Positions 36,175 through 43,784 of a stretch of 64,000 bases of DNA are shown one piece after another (the stretch's first letter is position 1; every line of letters starts with the position of its first letter). A program made the position numbers and the translations under genes. The notes beneath the pieces were generated by a model, which worked only from the letters and a program-made list of their open reading frames with translations, was not told the DNA's origin and ran no database searches. This DNA comes from Zeimonas sp964538505. GTDB lineage: Bacteria; Pseudomonadota; Gammaproteobacteria; Burkholderiales; Burkholderiaceae_E. Location: assembly GCA_964538505.1 (NCBI GenBank), contig CAZIDY010000002.1:1-64000 (forward strand). Direction: 5' to 3'.

Positions 36175-37095
36175 ATGCGCGCCGAACACCGTCCCGAACC
36201 CCGCCATCTGTTGCTGAACCTGTTCCTGGGTACCGCGCACCGACGGCTTTCGGCCCGCGAGGCGATCGCCTCGTGCGCGCTCTTCGGCATCCGCGAGAAC
36301 AGCGTGCGCGTCGCGCTCGTGCGGCTGGCTGCCAGCGGGATGATCGAGCCGATCGAGCGCGGGCAGTACCGTCTCGGTCCGAAAGCCCAGGGGCTTGCCG
36401 GCGACATCTCCACCTGGCGCGATATCGAGCTTCGCGTGCGCGACTGGGACGACGGATGGATCGTCGTGCACGTCGGCGCGCTTTCGCGCAGCGACCGTCC
36501 TGCCGTTCGTGCCCGCGAGCGTGCGCTCGGCCTGCTCGGCCTGCGTGAGCTCGATGCCGGGCTGTTCGTGCGTCCCGACAATCTTGCCGGCGGCGTGTCT
36601 GCGGTGCGCGAGCGGCTCGCGCGGCTCGGACTCGGGCCGGAGGCGGCCATGTTCGTCGCGCGGGAGCTCGACGGCGAGCGTGCGCATCGGGCAGCGAAGC
36701 TCTGGGACACGAAAGCGCTCGACCGCGGCTACCGCGCGACGCGTGTGCTGCTCGAATCCTGGCTTGCGCGCTGGTCGGCCGGAACGCCGGCGCTGCCGAT
36801 CGAGGCAGCGGCTCGCGAATCCTTCCTGCTGGGCAACGACGCGATCCGCCAGCTCGTCTTCGATCCGCTGTTGCCTGCACCGCTTGTCGACGTCGACGCG
36901 CGGCGTGCCTTCGTCGACGCCGTGCGTCGCTTCGATTCGGTCGGCCATTCGATCTGGCGCCGCTTCCTGCTCGGTGCAACGGGCGGGCTCGTGCGCCCGG
37001 AGCGGGCCACCCTCGGCTCCGCGACCCCGGTCGCGCCCAGGCGGGTGCGCTCCGCGGCCGCCTTGTCCTCTTCGACCCCGGAGACGCTGTCATGA
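36175..37095 (+). CDS. PaaX-family transcriptional regulator
   Basis: 306 residues with the PaaX layout: an N-terminal winged helix (SAREAIASCALFGIRENSVR then VALVRLAASGMIEPIERGQY, residues ~22-62) and the PaaX central and C-terminal domains. PaaX proteins repress phenylacetate or other aryl/acyl-CoA catabolism and are released by the CoA-thioester. The stop overlaps the start of the acyl-CoA dehydrogenase gene (ATGA), so the two form an operon, and the regulator probably controls that gene in response to an acyl-CoA. No paa catabolic genes are visible nearby. Confidence 0.85.
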   Translation: MRAEHRPEPRHLLLNLFLGTAHRRLSAREAIASCALFGIRENSVRVALVRLAASGMIEPIERGQYRLGPKAQGLAGDISTWRDIELRVRDWDDGWIVVHVGALSRSDRPAVRARERALGLLGLRELDAGLFVRPDNLAGGVSAVRERLARLGLGPEAAMFVARELDGERAHRAAKLWDTKALDRGYRATRVLLESWLARWSAGTPALPIEAAARESFLLGNDAIRQLVFDPLLPAPLVDVDARRAFVDAVRRFDSVGHSIWRRFLLGATGGLVRPERATLGSATPVAPRRVRSAAALSSSTPETLS

Positions 37096-38777
37096 ACGCT
37101 CCCGAACCGCTGCCGAAGGATTCGCTCTATCTCGCCGAGACGCACGAGGTGATCAACGTCGCCCATGATCTCGTCGACTACAACCTCTACGCGCAGGACG
37201 CCGCGCTGCAGGAGGCGGTGCGCCGCGAGGGTGCTGACTGGGCCGACGCGGATCTGTCGGCCTTCGGCGCGAAGATCGGTGCCGCCGAATACCTCGACCT
37301 CGGCGTGGTCGCCAACCGCGTGCCGCCCGAGCTCGACACGCACGATCGTTTCGGCAACCGCGTCGATCTCGTGCGCTTCCATCCCGCGTATCACACGCTG
37401 ATGAAGACGTCGATCGAGCGCGGGCTGCATTCGTCGCCGTGGACCGATCCGCGCGCCGGCGCGCACGTCGCCCGGGCCGCCGGCATCTACCTGCACTCGC
37501 AGGTCGAGGCGGGACACCAGTGTCCGGTCACGATGACCTTCGCCGCCGTGCCCACGCTGCGCACGACGCCGCAACTCACCGCGCTGTGGGAGCCGCGCAT
37601 CACCGCGCGCGTCTACGATCCCCGCAACGTGCCCGATGCGCAGAAGGCCGGATTGACGATCGGCATGGCGATGACCGAGAAGCAGGGCGGCTCCGACGTG
37701 CGCGCCAACACGACGCGCGCGTTCCCGGTCGGTGCAGCGCAGGGCTCGGGCGAGGCCTACGAGCTCGTCGGGCACAAGTTCTTCGTCTCGGCGCCGATGT
37801 GCGATGCCTTCCTCGTGCTCGCGCAGGCGCCGGGCGGCCTGTCGTGCTTCCTGATGCCGCGCTGGCGGCCGGACGGCAGTCGCAACCCGATGCAGGTGCT
37901 GCGCCTGAAACGCAAGATGGGCAACGTGTCGAATGCGTCGAGCGAGGTGGAGCTGCGCGGCGCGCTCGCGTGGATGGTCGGCGAGGAAGGGCGCGGCGTG
38001 CGCACGATCATCGAGATGGTCGCCATGACGCGCTTCGACTGCATGGTGGGCTCGTCGGCGGGGCAGCGCGCGGCGGTCGTGCAGGCGCTGCACCACTGCT
38101 CGCTGCGCTCGGCCTTCGGCCGCGTGCTGAACCAGCAGCCCTTGATGCAGAACGTGCTCGCCGACCTCGTGCTCGAGAACGAGGGATCGGTGGCGCTCAC
38201 GATGCGCATCGCGCGCGCGCTCGATGCGCGCACCGAGAGCGAGCACGACGAACTGCTGGTGCGGCTCGTCACCGCGGTGGGCAAGTACTGGATCTGCAAG
38301 CGCACGCCGCAGCACGCCTACGAGTCGATGGAATGCATCGGCGGCAGCGGCGTGATGGAGGACAGCCCGTTCCCGCGGCTGTTCCGCGAGTCGCCGGTCA
38401 ACGCGATCTGGGAAGGCAGCGGCAACGTGCAGTGCCTCGATGTGCTGCGCGCGATGCAGAAGACGCCTGCGACGGTGGATGCGTATTTCGCCGAGGTGGC
38501 GAAGGCGAAGGGTGCGAACGCCGGGCTCGATCGCTACGTCGGCGCGTTGCGTCGCGAGTTCGCCGATCTCGATGGGCTCGAGTACCGCGCGCGCGACATC
38601 GTCGATCGGATGGCGCTCGCGATGCAGGCGGCGCTGCTGGTGCAGCATGCGCCAGGGGCGATCGCCGACGCGTTTTGCGTGTCGCGCCTCGCGTCGTCGG
38701 GTCATCACAACTACGGGACGCTGCCGCGCGGGGTCGACTGCGCGGCGATCATCGAACGGGCGACGGCGCGCAGGTAG
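37092..38777 (+). CDS. AidB-type acyl-CoA dehydrogenase
   Basis: 561 residues, the length of the AidB/isovaleryl-CoA-dehydrogenase-like branch rather than the ~390 of standard acyl-CoA dehydrogenases. The flavin-domain motif MAMTEKQGGSDVRANTT (about residues 195-211) and the C-terminal ESPVNAIWEGSGNVQCLDVL (about 435-454) are typical. AidB of E. coli is a FAD protein of the adaptive alkylation response that binds DNA; many relatives are of unknown function. Coupled by ATGA to the PaaX-type gene, which argues for a metabolic rather than DNA-damage role here. The substrate is unknown. Confidence 0.85.
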   Translation: MNAPEPLPKDSLYLAETHEVINVAHDLVDYNLYAQDAALQEAVRREGADWADADLSAFGAKIGAAEYLDLGVVANRVPPELDTHDRFGNRVDLVRFHPAYHTLMKTSIERGLHSSPWTDPRAGAHVARAAGIYLHSQVEAGHQCPVTMTFAAVPTLRTTPQLTALWEPRITARVYDPRNVPDAQKAGLTIGMAMTEKQGGSDVRANTTRAFPVGAAQGSGEAYELVGHKFFVSAPMCDAFLVLAQAPGGLSCFLMPRWRPDGSRNPMQVLRLKRKMGNVSNASSEVELRGALAWMVGEEGRGVRTIIEMVAMTRFDCMVGSSAGQRAAVVQALHHCSLRSAFGRVLNQQPLMQNVLADLVLENEGSVALTMRIARALDARTESEHDELLVRLVTAVGKYWICKRTPQHAYESMECIGGSGVMEDSPFPRLFRESPVNAIWEGSGNVQCLDVLRAMQKTPATVDAYFAEVAKAKGANAGLDRYVGALRREFADLDGLEYRARDIVDRMALAMQAALLVQHAPGAIADAFCVSRLASSGHHNYGTLPRGVDCAAIIERATARR

Positions 38778-38792
38778 CGCGCCGCTCCGCGC

Positions 38793-41378
38793 TCAGCCGG
38801 CGGCCACCGCTGCGGCCTGCGTAGTGCGCGCTTCGATGTGCGCGAGCGCCTGCTCGATCTGGTCGACGAGGATCACGCACAGCTCGCCGGCGGCAAGTCC
38901 GTCGAGCGCGGTGTCGATCGCCGCAAACTCGCCCTTTATCGTGCGGATCTCGCGCGTGCGGCCTGCGCCCTCGAGACCCTCGCGCAGCAGCGCGACCACA
39001 TCGCCGTCGGCGCGTCCGCGCTGGCACTGGTCTTCGTAGAGGATCACTTCGTCGAAGGCCGCGCCGAGCAGCCGGGTCTGTCCGCGCAGGTCTTCGTCGC
39101 GGCGATCGCCGGCACCGCTGATGACGATCGAGCGTCGTGTCGCCGGCATCGATTCGACCGCCTGCACGAGCGCGGCGATCGCATCGACGTTGTGGCCGTA
39201 GTCTGCGATCACCGTCGCGCCGGCGTGATCGAAGATGTTGAAGCGCCCGGGTGTCGAGCGTGCATCGGAAGTGAAGCGGCTCAGTGCGCTGTGCACGACC
39301 GACCCGTCGAGTCCGAGCGCCCATGCGGCGCCGATTGCGGCCATTGCGTTCTGTACCTGGAAACCGATCGTGCCGCTGCGCGTGATCGCGATCTCGTCGA
39401 GCGCGATCCGCTGCTCGATGCCACGTTGCGCGCAGACGATCGCGCCGCCCTCGACATATACGACGCGCCCGCCGTGCAGCCGATGCGCATCGAGCACGGG
39501 GTTGGTCGCGTCGTGTGCGAAGTAGATGACCGAGCCCGGGCACCACTGCGCCATGGCCGCGACGCGTGCGTCGTCTGCGTTGAGCACCGCGAAGCCGTCG
39601 ACCGCGACGCTCTGCACGACGACACGCTTGACCTCGGCGAGTGTGTCGACGTCGTCGATGTGGTTCAGCCCCAGATGGTCGCCTTCGCCCACGTTGGTGA
39701 CGACGGCGACGCGGCAGCGATCGAAGCCCAGCCCTTCGCGCAGCAGCCCGCCGCGTGCCGTCTCGAGTACGGCAGCGTCGACGTGCGGATGCATCAGCAC
39801 GTTACGGGCGCTCTTCGGGCCGCTGCAGTCGCCGTCGTCGATGCGCCGGCCCTTCACGTAGATGCCGTCGGTCGTCGTCATTCCGACGTGCGCGCCCGTT
39901 TCGGCAAGCAGTTGCGCGATCAGCCGCACCGTCGTCGTCTTGCCGTTCGTCCCGGTGACGGCGACGACCGGAATCCGTGCGTCGTCGCCGGCGTCGAACA
40001 TCGCCGAGATCACCGCTTCGCCGATCGCGCGCCTCTTGCCGTAGGACGGTGCGATGTGCATGCGCAGTCCCGGAGCCGCGTTGACCTCGACGATGCCGCC
40101 TCCCTGTGGCTCGAGCGGTCGCGAGATGCTTTCGCAGACGACGTCGACGCCGCAGATGTCCAGCCCGACGGTGCGCGCCGCTTCGCCCGCACGTGCTGCG
40201 ACTTCGGGGTGGACGTCGTCGGTCACGTCGGTTGCGCTGCCGCCGGTGCTGAGGTTTGCGTTGTGGCGCAGCACGACGCGGGTTCCGACGGCAGGCACCG
40301 ATTCGGGCGACAGCCCCAGCGCAGCGAGTCGCGCGCAGGTGACCGAATCGAGCGCGATGCGCGTGAGCGCGGTTGCATGCCCGTCGCTGCGGCGCGGGTC
40401 ACGGTTGATCTCGTCGACGAGTTCGCGGATCGTGTGCACGCCGTCTCCGAGTACGGCCGGCGGATCGCGCCGCGCGGCCGCGACGAGCTTCCCGCCGATG
40501 ACGAGCAGCCGGAAGTCGCTGCCGGGAATGCAGCGCTCGATGATCAGCTCGCGCTCGAACTCGCGTGCGCTCGCCCAGGCGGTTTCGAGCTGCTCACGGG
40601 TGCGCACGTTCACCGACACGCCCTTGCCCTGGTTGCCGTCGCGCGGTTTCACGACGACGGCGCTGGCGATCCGCTGCATGGCTTTCCAGGCGTCGTCGAG
40701 GCTCTCGACGACGAAACCTTCGGGCACCGGAATTCCGGCGTCCGCCAGCAGCTGCTTGGTGAGCTCCTTGTCCTGCGCGATCTGCTCGGAGACTGCGCTC
40801 GTCGCATCGATTTCCGCTGCCTGGATACGACGTTGACGGCTGCCCCAGCCGAGCTGCACGAGACTTCCGCTCGTGAGTCGACGGTACGGAATGCCGCGCG
40901 TGCAAGCCGCCTGCACGATCTCGCCAGTGCTCGGGCCCAGCCGCTCGTCTTCGTCGACCGCTCGAAGGCGCGTGATCGCCGCAGCGACGTCGAAGGGCGC
41001 AGCGGCCGCTACGGCAGCGATCAGCGCCTCGGCGAGCTCGAAAGCCAGGCGCCCGACCGCTTCCTCGGTGTACTCGACGACGACGTAATGCACTCCCGGT
41101 TCGGAAGTGGCGACGGTGCGCGCGAAAGCGATCGGGCATCCGGCGCGCGACTGCAGCGCGAAGGCGGCTGCACCGAGCGCATGGGCAAGCGAACGCGATG
41201 CGCTGGCGCCGTTGGGCAGATGCACGAGATCGGGGAAGAGCGTGCGCAGCCGTTCGACGAAGCCGGGAATGGCATTGACTTCGCACTCGTGATCTTCGCA
41301 GCGCACCAGTGCCTCGATCGCGCGGGCACGGGTCCAGCGGTTGGGGCCGCGCAGCGCGCGGATTCGTTCGACGTGCAT
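38793..41378 (-). CDS. cphA: Cyanophycin synthetase CphA
   Basis: 861 residues, full length. The N-terminal domain is followed by an ATP-grasp domain (~215-465; VVVKPRDGNQGKGVSVNV near 240-257) that adds Asp to the polymer backbone. A Mur-ligase-like domain follows with the P-loop GTNGKTTTVRL (near 473), ETARGGLLREGLGFDRC and GEGDHLG, and a Mur C-terminal domain; this part attaches Arg side chains. All recognised ATP-binding motifs are intact. The product is the nitrogen-storage polymer multi-L-arginyl-poly-L-aspartate. It lies 67 bases downstream of a shorter homologue, with a strong hairpin between them. Confidence 0.95.
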   Translation of the reverse strand: MHVERIRALRGPNRWTRARAIEALVRCEDHECEVNAIPGFVERLRTLFPDLVHLPNGASASRSLAHALGAAAFALQSRAGCPIAFARTVATSEPGVHYVVVEYTEEAVGRLAFELAEALIAAVAAAAPFDVAAAITRLRAVDEDERLGPSTGEIVQAACTRGIPYRRLTSGSLVQLGWGSRQRRIQAAEIDATSAVSEQIAQDKELTKQLLADAGIPVPEGFVVESLDDAWKAMQRIASAVVVKPRDGNQGKGVSVNVRTREQLETAWASAREFERELIIERCIPGSDFRLLVIGGKLVAAARRDPPAVLGDGVHTIRELVDEINRDPRRSDGHATALTRIALDSVTCARLAALGLSPESVPAVGTRVVLRHNANLSTGGSATDVTDDVHPEVAARAGEAARTVGLDICGVDVVCESISRPLEPQGGGIVEVNAAPGLRMHIAPSYGKRRAIGEAVISAMFDAGDDARIPVVAVTGTNGKTTTVRLIAQLLAETGAHVGMTTTDGIYVKGRRIDDGDCSGPKSARNVLMHPHVDAAVLETARGGLLREGLGFDRCRVAVVTNVGEGDHLGLNHIDDVDTLAEVKRVVVQSVAVDGFAVLNADDARVAAMAQWCPGSVIYFAHDATNPVLDAHRLHGGRVVYVEGGAIVCAQRGIEQRIALDEIAITRSGTIGFQVQNAMAAIGAAWALGLDGSVVHSALSRFTSDARSTPGRFNIFDHAGATVIADYGHNVDAIAALVQAVESMPATRRSIVISGAGDRRDEDLRGQTRLLGAAFDEVILYEDQCQRGRADGDVVALLREGLEGAGRTREIRTIKGEFAAIDTALDGLAAGELCVILVDQIEQALAHIEARTTQAAAVAAG

Positions 41379-41400
41379 GAGCGTGGTTCGCAGAGGCCGT

Positions 41401-41431
41401 ACGGCGGCGACGCATCGTGCGTCGCCGCCGT
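41401..41431. repeat. Hairpin between the two cyanophycin synthetase genes
   Basis: ACGGCGGCGACGCA, a three-base TCG loop and the exact complement TGCGTCGCCGCCGT form a 14-bp perfect stem. It fills most of the short gap between the upstream cphA-like stop (41446) and the cphA start (41378). There is no T-run, so it is likelier an RNA stability or partial-termination element than a full terminator. Confidence 0.85.
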
Positions 41432-41445
41432 CTCGGCGGGTGAGT

Positions 41446-43647
41446 TCAGGCCGCCTCGCCGACGGTTTCGGCCGGTTTCAGCGCGAGCGCCGCCAGGTGT
41501 TCGGCGATCTGTCGCGGCGAGGCGCCGGCCGCCCATGCGGCGGCAATCGCCGGCAGCAGATCGTCGAGCGTTTCGTCGTCGCCGAGAATGTCTTCGTCGG
41601 CGACGTGCTCGACCTGCGCGCCGGTGCGCAGTGCGATGAGGCCGCGTTCGATGCGTACCGCACGCTGACCGGCGGCAACGTGCGCGTCGATTTGTGCATC
41701 ACCTTGTGCCGTCGTCGCGTAGAAGATCGTCTCGCCCTCGCACAGCTCGGCCATCCCGGCGAGCATCGGGTCGGCGGCGTCGAGCACTGCGGCGCCGCCG
41801 GCGAGCACGACGTCCACCTGCGTGCGCAGCACCGCATACATCTGCTCGGGCGTGCGCACGTCGAACTCGTCGACGCGCGCGCTGCGCTCGAGCGAGGTGA
41901 CGACGCCGACGCTGCAACGGTCGTAGGCGAGCCCTTCGGAGACGATGGCGCGCGCGTCGTTCTCGATGACGGCGCATTCGACGAAGCGGTTGCGCAGCAG
42001 CCGGCACGCTGTGCTCCACTGTGCGGCGTTGCCGTCGTGGATGCGGCGCTCGTCCACGAAGAGTCCGTGCGCGTTTGCCAGCCCGATCTTTCGACCGCCA
42101 CCGTGCAGCAGTCGCGCCACGAGCGCGGCAACGCGTGCGCCGCTGCGCGTACCGGCAACACCGATGATCGGAATGCGCCCGTTGGCGCCCTCGGAAAACA
42201 GGTGATCGACGATCGCCTCGCCCACTGGCTGCGGGCGGCCCACTGCCGGCTTCAGGTGCATCAGCAGCCCCGGCCCCGCGTTGACCTCGACGATCGCGCC
42301 GCGCTGCTCGTCCAGCGGACGCGAGATGTCGTCGGCGACGAGGTCGATGCCTGCGATGTCCAGGCCGACTGCGTCGGCGGCAAGTGCAGCCATCGCGGCG
42401 ACCTCGGGGTGCATTGCTTCGGTGACGTCGATCGAGACGTTGCCGTTGCGCTGGATCAGCAGCCGCTTGCCGGCCGGCGGAACCGAGTCGGCGTCGAAGC
42501 CCTGGCGCGCAAGCTCGATGCGCGCCGACGAATCGATGCGCACGAAGTTCAGCGGGCAGTCTTCGGTGCTGCCGCGCAGCGGGTGGCTGTTCAGCTGCAG
42601 GTCGATGAGCTCGGTGACCGTCGAACGGCCGTCGCCGGTTACATAGGCCGGCTCGCCGCGCGTGGCCGCGACAGCACGCCCGCCGACGACGAGCAGCCGG
42701 TGTTCGTTGCCGTGCACGAAACGCTCGACGATGACGCCGCTGCCTTCTTCACGGGCAACGTTCCAGGCCGCGAGAACTTCCTCGCGGCTGACGAGGTTCG
42801 TGAAGACGCCGCGTCCGTGGTTGCCGTCGCTGGGCTTGACGACCACCGGCAGCCCGACCTCGAGTGCCGCTGCCCAGGCGTCGTCTGCGTCGACGACCGG
42901 GCGGCCTTCGGGTACCGGCACGCCGCACGAGTGCAGCAGCTCCTTGGTGAGGTCCTTGTCGCGCGAGATGCCTTCGGCGATCGCGCTGGTACGGTCGGTC
43001 TCGGCCGTCCAGATGCGGTGCTGCGCAGCGCCGTAGCCGAGCTGCACGAGGTTGCCGTCGTTCAGCCGGATGAACGGGATGCTGCGGTCCTCCGCGGCGA
43101 GCACGATCGATTCGGTGCTCGGCCCGAGGTAGTGCTCGTCGTTCAGCGCGCGCAGCTCGGTGACGGTGCCGGCGAGGTCGAAGGGGCGGTCTTCGATCGC
43201 AGCCATGACGAGGTCGCGCGCTGCGGCGAGCGCCGCGCGTGCCGTTTCTTCCTGGAACGCGCGGACGACGACCCGGTACACGCCTGGGGTCGACGTTTCG
43301 CGTGCGCGTCCGAAACCGGCGTTCGGGGTTCCGGCGAGTGCCTGCAACTCCACGGTGACGTGCTCGAGGATGTGCGCGGGCCACGTGCCTTCGTGCAGGC
43401 GCCGCAGGAAACCGCCGCGCTCTCCGTAGCTGCAGCGGTGCTCGATGAGCCCCGGCAGCCACTGCTCGAGCCGTTGCGGCAGCCCCGGAATGCGGTTCGA
43501 CGGGTATTCCTCGAGCCCGCCGATGTCGACGACCGCCTCGAGCACCGGGCGGTACGTCCACCGTCCGGGCCCGCGTATGTAGTGCACCTCGATGATGTCG
43601 ATGTCCAACCGGGGGTCGGCGTTGCCCTGCGGGCGCGGAGAGAGCAT
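41446..43647 (-). CDS. Second, degenerate cyanophycin synthetase homologue
   Basis: 733 residues, about 130 shorter than the neighbouring CphA. The N-terminal and ATP-grasp regions are well kept (VVVKPSDGNHGRGVFTNLVS near 275). In the Mur-ligase-like part, however, the P-loop GTNGKTTT is replaced by GTRSGARV (near 495), ARGG by ARAI, and the GDHLG loop is lost; the Mur C-terminal domain is missing. It therefore probably cannot ligate Arg as CphA does. Second cphA homologues are known next to cphA in Burkholderiales and a Mur-inactive CphA2 exists in cyanobacteria. ATG 43647 was chosen because the frame upstream to 43791 lies in the divergent promoter region. Confidence 0.88.
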   Translation of the reverse strand: MLSPRPQGNADPRLDIDIIEVHYIRGPGRWTYRPVLEAVVDIGGLEEYPSNRIPGLPQRLEQWLPGLIEHRCSYGERGGFLRRLHEGTWPAHILEHVTVELQALAGTPNAGFGRARETSTPGVYRVVVRAFQEETARAALAAARDLVMAAIEDRPFDLAGTVTELRALNDEHYLGPSTESIVLAAEDRSIPFIRLNDGNLVQLGYGAAQHRIWTAETDRTSAIAEGISRDKDLTKELLHSCGVPVPEGRPVVDADDAWAAALEVGLPVVVKPSDGNHGRGVFTNLVSREEVLAAWNVAREEGSGVIVERFVHGNEHRLLVVGGRAVAATRGEPAYVTGDGRSTVTELIDLQLNSHPLRGSTEDCPLNFVRIDSSARIELARQGFDADSVPPAGKRLLIQRNGNVSIDVTEAMHPEVAAMAALAADAVGLDIAGIDLVADDISRPLDEQRGAIVEVNAGPGLLMHLKPAVGRPQPVGEAIVDHLFSEGANGRIPIIGVAGTRSGARVAALVARLLHGGGRKIGLANAHGLFVDERRIHDGNAAQWSTACRLLRNRFVECAVIENDARAIVSEGLAYDRCSVGVVTSLERSARVDEFDVRTPEQMYAVLRTQVDVVLAGGAAVLDAADPMLAGMAELCEGETIFYATTAQGDAQIDAHVAAGQRAVRIERGLIALRTGAQVEHVADEDILGDDETLDDLLPAIAAAWAAGASPRQIAEHLAALALKPAETVGEAA

Positions 43648-43784
43648 GGAGGAATCCGGGATGTGGGTAGGCGTACAACGCGGCAGCGTACTTCCGGTTG
43701 ACCCGCAAGCACTTCTCGCGCCCGGCCGCCATGCGGGACGACCCCTAGGGTGGGGACGCGATTGAAGTAAGCTTCCCCGTTTCG

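Noticed and set aside
38838..41639. 933-codon open frame on the plus strand opposite cphA
   Set aside because: It is a shadow of the cphA codon bias: low-complexity Arg/Asp/His-rich protein, no family motifs, and it covers two real minus-strand genes. The same applies to 41341-43701 plus, 44064-45965 minus, 50142-53597 minus, 54507-57479 minus and 29661-31529 plus.
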